A stretch of DNA of 64,000 nt from Metellina segmentata (Eukaryota; Arthropoda; Arachnida; Araneae; Tetragnathidae), in NCBI GenBank assembly GCA_947359465.1, contig OX375875.1:55857583-55921582 (forward strand). Direction: 5' to 3'. A model generated the notes under the pieces. That model was not told the DNA's origin, ran no database searches, and saw nothing but the letters and a program-made list of their open reading frames with translations. Shown here piece after piece: positions 54,161 to 64,000 of this stretch (the first letter of the stretch is position 1; every line of letters begins with the position of its first letter). The position numbers and the translations under genes are program-made.

Positions 54161-55383
54161 TTAGTGATTTTGTATTCAGAATTAACTTTTCATTACGTCC
54201 AATTTCAACTTAAATAAATATCAACCCTTCAAATACAAATTGACGAGAACATGGCAGACTCCGTGTCAGTTACCTGTCGTCTTCAAGAAACCAGGAAACT
54301 TCTACCCGCCACCTTGACTACGAACATACAAGAGATTCGATCTCGTTATCATGTTCTTTCAATGCATCTTTCAAGACTCAATTTTGAAAGAACGACGCTC
54401 TGGCAACTGGTGGGAAACTAACTTATACAAGAGGGAACGTGCTTGATAAAACATAACTTTTATGAATAGATAAAGCAATAGACCTTTCGAGTGCGCGGCG
54501 CAGATACATTGGGGCGTTGTTGTTGAACTTGTTGAGAATCGTTGCAGACTAATAAAAGCACTTTAGTTACAGCTACAGTCTACGTTTTTGAGCGGTGGTA
54601 ACGGCCTTGGAGCACTTCCAATGTCGCCAAGGAAAGAATTCTTAAAAAAAAAAAGAAAAAAAAAATATATATATATATACACATATTTTACAACTGAAAA
54701 CGAAAGCTTGAAAACACATTTAAGAACGTTTTGAAAAGTATATTTAAAATTTTTTTTAACACAAAGTAATAAGCTTAAACACATTTCAAAACACAATTGT
54801 GAACCAGCAGAAAAATTAAACTGCATTTGCTGGGTAAAAAAACCCTGAAACATCAATTACAAAGAATATAGTGGGCATGTTGAAAAAGAAAAATATTTTT
54901 AAAAGAAAAAAAGCAAGAAATAATACAACCTGATAATAACAGAACTCTTGCGTGAAAAAAATATAATGAAAACGAAAATGGTCATAAAAAAACCTCTTTA
55001 TTCTTTCGTGAAAACTATCATAATAAAATAAAAATTCCACTACTGTCGAAATACAAATAAATGGACCAATGATATCACATAAAACGATTTAAAAAGACCA
55101 ATCCAATCAAAGGATATTTTAAAAACAAAATAACCAATGAAATCAAACGATTTTAACGGATTTTGGAAGAACTTTCTAGATTATTCAGAATGAAAATTGA
55201 ACGTTTCCGTTAGCCGAGGTTCCCATGTAAACCACAACAACTGTAACGACAGATGGTTTGCTGTAATTTATCGTAACTCGCTACTAGAAGTGGCCAAAAA
55301 AAATCGCCAAGCCGTTGCCATCACTCATAAACGTAGAGTGTAATTGTACCGCACTTTAGTTGTATATTTGTTTCTTTCTAATG
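54161..55383. other. Unassigned DNA
   Basis: AT-rich with an A-rich/(TA)n stretch at 54640-54680. No recognised element. Confidence 0.4.
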
Positions 55384-56275
55384 GAGGCTTCACACCAACG
55401 GCGACAGCGACAACAAACATGTATCTTCGCTATTGCGCTTGCGTATTACAAACACATTTTGTTTATCCCGGTTTGTCTCTGCCGCTGCGCTTTCAAGTCT
55501 TGGAGGAAGTTCAACTTTTGTCTCTGACGCCATGCCGACAGCCAATGATTCCATATCAAATGGTATATGATTCCTGAGCACCTTGCCTAATCCGATTTGT
55601 GTTGATTCTTTTCACCCACTACTTTATTTCATCAACAGCCAGAATTGGTGGAACTGTCGTTCACGGTAAGAAGGCGATTTGTCGCCAAATATGGTAACCA
55701 CCTTTTGCGTTTTTTTTTTCACATCTGCCGTTTTTGTTATGGCAATCCTATCTACAAAATTTCTCGCACTTCACGCTCTGAATGGTATTTTTTGCGTTGT
55801 TTCATTGGCGACAAAAATTAGTTGGCGACAAACGTCCGTGAACGACAACTTCACCCCAGAATCTTTAAAAGTATGTCGTCGCTGTAAAAGTGTTTGAATA
55901 ATTCTATAAATGACGTTGTTTAGTAGAGATAATCTAACGTTACTTTATTGAACAAAAAAACAAACAGAGAACATGATTAATTTGTAAAAAACAACAACAC
56001 GAGCTTCTTGTCGTGTTGAGAGAAGACTAATAGAAAGATAAAACTAATACAAAGAAGTTGAAGTTATAACAAAAGAACGTTAGCATGTAGAATAACTAGT
56101 CACAACAAAAAGGAGTTTTATTAAACGAAGACGTGATCTGTCAGCCATCTTTCAGAATCAGAAGCGGAAATGAATGTTTTGCTTTCGAAAAAGAAGATTA
56201 TGCGCATGCGCAAAGAGAAAGGCGACAAAATGTCGCCTGTCTCTGTTACTGTCGCCATTGGTGTGGAGATACGTA
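55384..56275. mobile_element. Possible inverted-repeat element with GGCGACA motifs
   Basis: GGCTTCACACCAACGGCGAC (55387) is roughly inverted at 56240-56272 (ACTGTCGCCATTGGTGTGGA). Inside, GTCGTTCACGG at 55652 is inverted at 55842-55852, with GGCGACAAA motifs in both orientations between. The end sequence resembles the other Harbinger-like MITEs here, but no matching target duplication was found and the two inverted pairs may belong to different elements. Confidence 0.4.
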
Positions 56276-56398
56276 TACCGACGCCAGCGTTCTACACCAC
56301 GTTGGTTGGTTTGGATTTTATAGCACAAGGTTCAAATTTGGACAAGTTGCCACCAACAACGTCAAATAAATGGAGATGTACCCACATGGAAAGTATTA

Positions 56399-57266
56399 GG
56401 CTTCTTTCACACGGGACACTCAGTGTACGACCACTGAGTATCTAGACACTGAAAGAACAAATAACTGAATGAGAGCTTACACACAGAGTCACATCACCTG
56501 GTGCCACTGCATTCTGTGACTGATCGGTGACTGTCCTCTCCAGTGGACCTGTACACTGCCTTGTATCTTCGGACAATTCTCCTTTTTTATTCCCTAGTTC
56601 AAGTTTATATCTTCTTGATCTTTAAAGATCGAGTGAAAATTTCAACGAATTTTAAATCTCCGGAAAATCTTACACAAAATCTCTGCCTTAAATGGAATTT
56701 TCTTTAAATAAATAATTTTTCAATTTTAACTTTCATAATTTTGCAATACGAATTTGGCCGAATTCATTACGAAGATATTCATTACGAACAAAAAAAAAAG
56801 GCTATTTGTCTCGTTTTATAGAAAATATATAGCATCTAGAATGGAACTTCACATCTAGAAGTAATTGAATAATTTTTTATCATCCACCTTTTTCCTTGAA
56901 CAAGGTATAAAATTCCCCACCTTCCAATATTAAAGTTAGCCCGTTGTGTTGCTCTAGTAGTTGTATTGCTCTAGTATGACGTTAATTTAAAAAAATTACA
57001 AATTATATAATCTTTTAGCACAAATTGGGTGAACCCACAATGTCCTTTTCCTTTTTTTTTGTTGTTGCGAAAAGTCAAAGTGCAGATTGCAGCGAACAAC
57101 TCTTCAGGCTCTAACATTTAAAAAAGAACTTTAATGTTGCAAAGAATCAAGATCTGGAGCTGTGTGTCTCTGACGTCAGAGACACTGATTGGCCGTGCCA
57201 GATTCTGGTAGCCAGTATGTAGAGAATCAGTGACCGGGACACCAAGTGTCCCATGTGAAAACAGCC
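56399..57266. mobile_element. Harbinger-like MITE flanked by TTA
   Basis: TTA stands immediately outside both ends (56396-56398 and 57267-57269). The ends are GGCTTCTTTCACACGGGACA and, inverted on the right, GGCTGTTTTCACATGGGACA, each followed by CT(C/T)(A/G)GTG. A second inverted phrase (CACTGAGTATCTAGACACTG; CCGGGACACCAAGTG) and a perfect 16-bp palindrome TCTCTGACGTCAGAGA (57167-57182) lie subterminally. There is no transposase. It is 868 bp and contains a SINE family A fragment. Confidence 0.8.
56935..57000 (-). repeat. SINE family A, antisense 5' fragment inside the MITE
   Basis: TTGTGTTGCTCTAGTAGTTG, with TATTGCTCTAGTATGACGTT right after it, is the inverse of the family A 5' end, with the TTGCTCTAGTA phrase duplicated. 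Confidence 0.5.
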
Positions 57267-57944
57267 TTACTGACGCAGAAGAAAGAGAAATACATCCAGG
57301 GAATAGAACATATACGCGATGCCTACAACTCGCAGGTTGCGAGAACGAGCAAACCAGTTGAAGAACGGCGACCCCCTTTAACGTCACGATAAATAAATTT
57401 AGAGCAACTCTGTTTTCTTTAAAAATTATAGATCCATCAATAATATATAAAAGGAACGCTCAACAAATTAACCTTGCGTTGAACGAAACTGCGTAAATAT
57501 GCATGTGTTCAGTTTTTAGACTCAAAATACGAACAGTGCATATAAAGAGCTTTATTTATTAAATTCATCTTACAATCAGCTTTATTTAATGTGTATTGCT
57601 TCGCTGGTTAAAAGATATCGTAAAATCGGCGTTAATACGACGGACTCGTATGTCAAGGTGTAAGGTAATGGAATATATCTGACAATCATTGGATAGAAAC
57701 GTAGGATTTGAATAATCAAAGGAAAACATTCCACATCCACTAATTCCTAAACGCGATGTTCCATATGTATATTGCGTATAAAAGTGCGTAATTAAGAAAG
57801 TGGGATGGGTGAGTTTAATGAGAGATTTTCCGTGGAAGGAAACCAGACGGTCGATGACCATTTTGCTTTTCCTGTCCAAATGCCTCCCATGATATTCATT
57901 GGTGTTACCATAAAATGCAGTTTATCGTAGTTTTATCAACATTT
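57267..57944. other. Unassigned DNA
   Basis: No recognised feature. Confidence 0.4.
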
Positions 57945-58100
57945 GGCGTTTAATCTAGTAGTGTTGACTAATCGACTATCACTATTTGAGTTTATCACAT
58001 TCGGAATTTTTATTGGCAGTGCTGAAATCGTATTCGAAAACAAGTCAAATGACGTCATGTCCCGAATACGTACAGGAAGCACGCATCGCCTCAGAAACAC
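57945..58100 (+). repeat. Dispersed repeat C, second locus
   Basis: GTTGACTAATCGACTATCAC, GCTGAAATCGTATTCGAAAA, CAAGTCAAATGACGTCATGT and CGAATACGTACAGGAAG follow the same order as 16306-16615. Confidence 0.6.
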
Positions 58101-58808
58101 TACCGCCATCTTTATTTAGCTCGACAGAAAATACCTCCCATAAAACGACTAGATTATAAAAATGATAGATTATGTTAATTAAATTTAAAATGAGTGTAGC
58201 CTGTAATGGGCAAAGGCAAACATTCTTTTTTTACATAGAAGATTAAGGCTCTTACATCGCATCGAAACATTTTGCATGGAAAACAAAAACAAAAGATTAC
58301 GTTTAAATGCTACAGTAAAAAATGGCACAATAAGAGTGGTGGTAAAAAAAGGTAAAAAGCTCTTCTAACACAATTTATGAACATTCTTTAGAAAACTAAA
58401 AGTTATTTCGATAAAAACAAAACTGATTGAACAAAAAAAAATCCCATGGATTATTCCAGAATGATTCTGGTAATCACATTTGAGCAAAATTTCATCCGTT
58501 TATAACCGAATAACCTCTTTCTCCATCTAGGTCCATCAGTATTCCCATCCTGAAAAAATGTTAATTAAAAATATCCTAAAAAGTTAGATGAAAAAGTCCC
58601 AAGTCATTATTATAAAAGCTTTTATTGGAAAGAAGAAAGGACTTTAAAACTAAAAAAATGATATTTCTTAACTCATTCCAAAATGGTAATTGAAATGAAG
58701 TCAGACTTTCAATACATTTTTAAAACCCACGGGATTCAAAATAATTGCGAAAACGTTTAGGACATAAAAGTCTCATTAAAACGCGAAAGTTTTCCGAAAT
58801 AAAATGAT

Positions 58809-58858
<50 letters not shown>

Positions 58859-59689
58859 ACATACATACTATCTAAGTTGAAAATACAATGAGACAATTCC
58901 TTTTTGTAAAAAGACTCATTATTTAAACTCTTGAGGTAAAGAAAAAAAATTCTTTACAAGTACAGGATTTAGTGGATTACTTGCTTACAGTTCAACAGTG
59001 TTAATCTGTACGTATTACATTCCTAAACTTCATTTTATTGGCACTTAGGTTTTTATTTTTATTTGTTTCCAAACCATCAGAATAAAACGTTGTTTTGAAA
59101 TAATCGAATTAAAAATTTTAATTTCTGGATGGCCATAAACAAAGAGTTGCAGATAGTTTATGAAGCGTGCAAGCAGAGACAAACTTTGATTACTTGAACT
59201 TCATGGTCCAATTTAGATGAGATATTTAGTTTGAGATTTTCCTGGAACCAACTGTTGAAAAACTGTGTCGAAAAAAGTTTTAAAATTACGTAATTAAGTA
59301 AAAATTTGTTTTCACACAAATCAGGAAGTAAAAGCTATCAGAAAATAGAGTAACAGTTGGAGTAAAAGTTTGTATTGGATTCAAAGCATTGATTTATTGC
59401 AAGTTGAAAACGTTGAGATAATAATTTTTCCCAATGATGGACAAATTAAAAAATAATTTTGTGAAATCTTTAAAAACAGAACATTCTATGAGGATGTGTC
59501 GTATGTGATGGAGCAGTTAAAACTCGTTCACGTAAACCACTCTGTACCTTGTAATAAATGTTGATGAGTAAAAGGTGTATGATCTATTCTTAAGCGAGTT
59601 AAAACTTTGTTTTGGTAAAAATCAACTCCATGATTTTAAAATTGGTTTTAAATTATAAAGGTTTTTATTTATTCATTTTCCAAGATGTA
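58101..59689. other. Unassigned AT-rich DNA with a (GA)n tract
   Basis: A (GA)n microsatellite of about 45 bp lies at 58811-58855. Nothing else is recognised. Confidence 0.5.
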
Positions 59690-59780
59690 ACAAACTATAT
59701 AGTTTATATAGTTTGTTATATTAAACTATAGTTAACTATATAAGTTTGTTATATTTTCCAAGATATAACAAACTTCTATA
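59690..59780. repeat. Palindromic AT-rich cluster
   Basis: TAACAAACTATATA and TATATAGTTTGTTA form a hairpin at 59688-59720. TAGTTTGTTATATTAAACTA and TTTTCCAAGATRTAACAAAC are then repeated around it, the latter at 59679 and 59754. This is a compact set of interleaved direct and inverted repeats of unknown meaning. Confidence 0.6.
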
Positions 59781-59935
59781 ACAAAAAAATAATTGACGCA
59801 CACAGAAAGCGTTGTCCGATTGTGATAAAACTTGGTGGATGTGAAGAACCTACATAGAAAAACAAACGATTAAAATTTCAGAACAATATTGAATGATTTA
59901 TTTCAGAATTTGTCCGTTACAAATGGAGGAAGTGA

Positions 59936-61030
59936 CTAAGGCGTTGGTTCACCTCTGGCCTGGATGCAAGCTGTCACCCGGCGTGGCATAGACTAAAAAG
60001 GTTATCGGATGGTATTCTGCGGAATTTCTTTCCAAATTGTCTCCAACCGTTGGGCTAAATGGTCAACATTCAGGGATAGTTCCGAGATCCCATAACGTCC
60101 ATAATGTGCTCTAAGGGAGAGCGATCAGGAGACCTTGCTGGTCAAGGAAATATTGGGATAGCTTGAAGACAATTCATAGCAACACGTGCCGTGTGCGGCC
60201 GGGCATTACCTTGTTGAAAAGTAAGTTCGGGGTGTCGCTAAAGGAACGGTAACACTTTCGGTCGTAGAATGTCGTCTACGTACCGCTGGGAAGTAAGTTA
60301 GCCAGAAATGACTTCCAGAAGGGTCCGGCTATCAAAGGAGATGGCGCCCCAGATCATAAAGCCCTGTGGTGGCCATGTGTGGCGTGTAATAGTAAGGTTA
60401 GGATCCCCAGGCTACCTTGGATTCTTCCAGACATGTCTGTAGTTGTCGTCATGACACAGTTGGAAATGGGACTCGTCACTAGAGTGCCTATATAATAAGA
60501 GTGGCAACAAGGGACCAAATTTGGCCCAATGCGCATGCGCGGCAGCCATTTTTCTACCAGAATCGTCTCAAAGAAGATTGCTGGGCGAATTAATATATCA
60601 TTTCAAGGAGAACAAAAAGCATATGATTGTTATAATATGGATACATTCGATATAAAGGAATCATATAAACGCTCTATTACATGCATAATTGATGAGATGG
60701 ATTGCACAACGCGCTAACTTAGATTGCGGGAAACACAATGTTGTTCAAAAAAAGCTATTTACTTAAAAAGTCTTCAAATGTATACTGACAAAACACTAGA
60801 ATAATAATAAATAAACATTCTAGAACACGAATAAGCTATATTTTCTTTTTAATTTAATATATACACGTTTTTCTCGAACACACAAAAAGTTCACATGTTA
60901 AGTCTACGGTAGCTAGGAAGAGACCGCCTCGGGCGGTAGAAAAAGTCTCTAAGCCAATCAGAAAGTGTTTCCCGTATGTCGCCTATCTTATTATATAGGC
61001 ACTCTACTCGTAAAGACTATACGTCTCCAG
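59936..61030 (-). pseudogene. Tc1-like transposase (multiple breaks, nested insertion)
   Basis: Read on the minus strand: WNGVDWRRIVFTS, then (after the insert) DESHFQLCHDDN, MIWGAISFDSRTLLEVISG, QRYVDDILRPKVLPF, LTFQQGNARPHTARVAMNCL, ARSPDRSPLEHIMDVMG and a C-terminal SMPRRVTACIQARGEPTP ending at TAG 59936-59938. Joining across the insert gives the expected FTS-DES catalytic segment. The second catalytic Asp is replaced by Gly (QGNARPH), a TGA replaces the Trp of the PWPARSP motif, and further stops and frameshifts are present. The N-terminal DNA-binding half is missing. Confidence 0.88.
60481..61005. mobile_element. 525-bp inverted-repeat element with 3-bp ACT duplication
   Basis: Ends AGAGTGCCTATATAATAAGA (60481-60500) and its exact reverse complement (60986-61005) are followed inwards by weaker symmetry (GTGGCAACAAGGG; TAGGCGACATACGGG). 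ACT occurs on both sides (60478-60480, 61006-61008), and removing one copy restores the Tc1 codons for FTSDES. A palindrome GCGCATGCGC and CCGCCTCGGGCGG lie near the two ends. One 62-codon frame (60529-60717) has no known domain. A 3-bp duplication fits PIF/Harbinger and a few other superfamilies, but ACT is not the usual TTA. Confidence 0.85.
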
Positions 61031-61040
61031 TCAACTCCAT

Positions 61041-61797
61041 TCCAAGTTGATCACTGTAATTCTGTACCTTTTTGGTGCGCCGATTTTTTTTATTATAGAG
61101 TGCATTTGCCAACTTTACATTAAAGCTTTGTTCTATAACAATCCTCAGATCAGATTACGGAAGTGGAATAATTGTCACCTGATTTCACTAGATGTGCATG
61201 TTCATTTACGGAAATGCCCACAATTATATATTCAGCAATATTTATACCATAGACATAGTTCGAGCTAATTGTGAATGTTTCTGACGGACAGTTATACACA
61301 AAGGTTTAATAAATATTCTGTTTCTAGATGTCATGAACAGAAGAACACTGCAGCTTGTTATGAGTAAAGGGTGATTGTTAACTCAGCTGATGAGTCATCT
61401 AGAGATGTAAGAAGGAACATATTTACTATTGGTCAAATATTTTCTTTCCAGTTTAAAGAATAACATTCTATCTTAGTTGATGCATTTGATAATCGTGTTT
61501 TGAGAAAAACTATATACATTGGGTGAAAAAATCGTCTAAGCGATTTAATATCATTTAAATGAACACGAAGGAATGGCAATTCCTGGAAAGAACTGCTACC
61601 ATCAGGATTTTTTGGGAGAGTTGTTGTTGTAGAGGCGCCTCTGGATTTCATAGTCTGAGATCAGGTAGTATGAAGATAAAGTTCATTGCTTTTAGTTTTT
61701 ACAACTGTACGAGTTTTTTTGTCGTTTGAGGTTTTGGTTTTTTGGTGATATTTGTGTTACCGATTAGACGGTTTGGTGATATTAATTTTTCATGCAT
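61041..61797. other. Unassigned DNA
   Basis: No recognised feature. Confidence 0.4.
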
Positions 61798-62549
61798 GAG
61801 TGGCGGGTTCCATTTGGTTTGATTCGCAAACTAACACTCTTTTAGCAGAGTTAATCTCCTGCGACGACGAAACTATCCTAACAATTTGTAAAATCCTAAT
61901 TTTCTGATCTGTACCTAAACAGCAAACCGTCTGAGAATAGAGCGAAAAAAAGAGCATCACGTCACAACGAGTTTCAAGGACATCTGGCAAACCCGTTATT
62001 CAGAAAATGTAACCTTCACGCTATAGATCCGCGATCTAAGAAATACGGAATTTGTAAGACCAACTTTGATCGCATCTAATTTATGTATTGAAGAATTTCA
62101 GAAATAATTGTACCGTAGGAAAGAAGACATTCTAAGGTTCCCTACGATGTTTTCAAATGTAAAAACTTATAGTAGTAAGATATAGATATGACAGTGTTAA
62201 AAAATATAACAAAAATGTCCCGATTTTTCCCGAATTAAAAAAAATATTATCAGAAACCAAATTGAAATTTCCAAAAGAACTCGGCGTCGTGCAAAAATTT
62301 ACCATTCAGAGGTACGTGTTTAGCTCACTCGAGTTAGAAATTTCGCTCTTTCAACTTTGACACTTAATAATCCTTAAACTAATAGCCGCAATGCAAAAAA
62401 ATCTTATTCGTTTTGTTCCCTGTACAATTTTGAACAAACCATGCCAATTTTGTAATTTTCTGATCCGTACTTTCTCGGGAAACCGTCGAAGAATCGAGCG
62501 AAAAAAGAGAATTTTCAATCCTGCGGCGTCTGCGGTAACTTTTTTTTAA
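61798..62549 (-). mobile_element. Helitron family 1, old truncated copy
   Basis: CATTTGGTTTGATTCGCAAA at 61812, CTGAGAATAGAGCGAAAAAA, ATATTATCAGAAACCAAATT and GGCGTCTGCGGTAACTTTTT follow the order of the complete copies with much divergence. The 3' hairpin end is missing. Its 5' end is cut within the TTAAAAAAAAGTTACC terminus by the next Helitron. Confidence 0.75.
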
Positions 62550-64000
62550 CTAGGGGGCTCCGCCCCCTGCTCGCTTACGCTCGCCAACCCCCGGGGATTG
62601 CTGCGCAATCCCATTTGGTTTGCTTCGCAAACCAACACTCCTGTCACAGATACCATTTGGTTTGCTTCGCAAACCAACATTACTTTCACAGAGTGAAACT
62701 ATCTGAATAATTCATATTATGCTGATTTCACTTTCCGGTTCATGACGTCACAGCGAGGGCTTCGCTGCGTCTCGCTTACGCTCGCCGACCCCGGGGATTG
62801 CTACGCAATCCGTTTGGTTTGCTTTCTCAAACCAATACTTCTTTCGCAAGTGATTTAACTTTTTTTTTGCTTTAACACTTAATGCACCCTAAACTAATAG
62901 CCGCATCAGTAAAAAATCTTCTGCATCTTGTTCCCTGTACAATTTTAACTAAACATTGTTAATATCCAAACTTTACGATCTGTACTTTGTCGGTAAACTG
63001 TCTTGAAAACAGAGGGAAAAAAGCGAGCCTTTTTCCTCGCCAAATAAAAAGAAATCGTTTTTATGGCAATTGTTGCTACGATAAATTTGATATCTGGCAA
63101 ACCCGATAGTCAAAAGTGTAACCCACTACTGCTTTCGGAAGCAGCTATGCGAACTGAAAAATACGAAATTTGTGTCACCAACTTTTGATTGCATCGAATT
63201 TATTTATGAACCAATTTTAAAAATAATTGTACCGTAAGAAAGAGTATATTCTGAGGTATACTGCAATATTTTTAAAATTAAAAATTAACAGTAATACTAT
63301 ACAGATATGACCATTTTAGTTTTGTATCGGAAGTTACGATCTGAAAGTTCCGAAAATTGTATGACCCACTTTTATTTGCATCGATTTTATTTATTAACCA
63401 ATTTGAAAAATAATTGTACCATAAGAAAGAGTGTAATGTAATGTATTCAGTGATGTTTTCAAATTTAAAAAATAATGGCTTTTGCCGTAGACAAAACGGT
63501 TTTAACAATAAGTAGCGAAAATATCCAAAGATTCCGAATTTTGTATGACGAACTTTTGATCGCATCCAATTTAATTATTAACCGATTTCAAAAATAATAG
63601 TACCGTAAGAAAGAGTATATTCTGAGGTATACTGCTATATTTTAAAAATTAAAAACTAATAGTAATTAGATATAGATACGGCAGTTTTAAAAAAAAGTAA
63701 CAAAAATGTCCCGATTTTTCCCGAATTTCAAAAAAATATTATCAAGAACCACATTTAAATTTCAAAAAAAACTCGACGAGCTGCAAAAATTTACGTTGAG
63801 AGGTACTCTTAAAAAAAAACTCACGACTAAAGACTGAAATTTTGAATGTGTTTTGCTCACTCGCGGAAGAAATTTCACTTCTTCAACTTTAACACTTAAT
63901 AAAACCTAAACTAATAGCTGCATCAGAAAAAAATCTTAATAATTATCCAGGGAATACGATGAAGAACAAAGCATGTTAATTTCATATTTTTCCGATCAGT
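62550..64000 (-). mobile_element. Helitron family 1, near-complete copy running off the window
   Basis: The minus-strand 3' end GGGGGCGGAGCCCCCTAG at 62550 is followed by T, and the body matches 30578-32030 closely. The hairpin cassette contains a local duplication of the GGTTTGC/GCAAACC hairpin (62609-62635 and 62650-62675) not seen in the other copies. The 5' end lies beyond 64000. It is inserted inside the 5' end of the older copy at 61798-62549. Confidence 0.9.

Larger units (their letters stand above)
59785..61040 (-). mobile_element. Tc1-like element, split by a nested 525-bp element
   Basis: The interval holds a Tc1/mariner transposase relic on the minus strand in two parts, 59936-60480 and 61006-61030, separated by a DNA element. 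Outer ends are not confidently resolved; AATTGACGCACACAG near 59788 could be one terminus. Confidence 0.7.

Overview
The window looks like AT-rich, intron-era animal nuclear DNA from an arthropod, most likely an arachnid (spider). The basis is the mix of decayed Tc1/mariner, hAT, piggyBac, Harbinger-like, Helitron and jockey-like elements, the tRNA-derived SINEs, the eukaryotic tRNA-Cys, and the lack of any bacterial-style gene packing. The taxon is inferred from family resemblance, not proven. I find no convincing host protein-coding gene. The only apparently functional gene is one tRNA-Cys(GCA) near the left end. Nearly every longer open frame is either a tandem-repeat by-product or a fragment of a mobile-element protein.

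Layout. 1-1.3 kb: an antisense SINE split by a hAT-like terminal-inverted-repeat element, then further SINE pieces. 1.85 kb: tRNA-Cys. 4.35-4.88 kb: an internally deleted Tc1 element. 5.1-7.36 kb: a 78-bp minisatellite that stays open in one frame for 726 codons. 8.6-11.2 kb: SINE pieces, then a 5'-truncated LINE (RNase H to C-terminal CCHC) with a 13-bp target duplication, itself split by a Harbinger-like element flanked by TTA. 12.7-15.3 kb: two more inverted-repeat elements. 17.4-22.6 kb: three copies of one Helitron family and a piggyBac-like element with TTAA duplications. 22.8-26.5 kb: a plus-strand Helitron-like body carrying an inserted minus-strand Helitron of a second family. 26.8-28.85 kb: a Tc1-like MITE and a Tc1 transposase pseudogene. 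30.06-33.16 kb: a 171-bp tandem repeat interrupted by two Helitrons. 33.2-41.6 kb: mostly unassigned AT-rich DNA. 41.6-43.2 kb: a LINE RNase H relic and SINEs. 43.1-45.7 kb: a 142-bp tandem array built from an antisense tRNA-like SINE module. 49.7-50.7 kb: a hAT element with a perfect 8-bp duplication and a decayed transposase. 51.1-51.6 kb: a full SINE with a 17-bp duplication, inside one half of an older tandem duplication. 53.7-57.3 kb: Harbinger-like MITEs. 59.9-61.0 kb: a Tc1 pseudogene split by a 525-bp element with perfect 20-bp inverted termini. 61.8-64 kb: nested Helitrons running off the window.

The value of the region is as a readable insertion record. Several insertions sit inside recognisable reading frames or inside one copy of a repeat, so the undisturbed frame or sister copy serves as an empty site and fixes the exact ends, target duplications and relative ages. 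The two least ordinary objects are the 142-bp array, in which each unit seems to carry a pol III promoter-like A/B box pair, and the 78-bp minisatellite, whose sequence variants all change the encoded residue.
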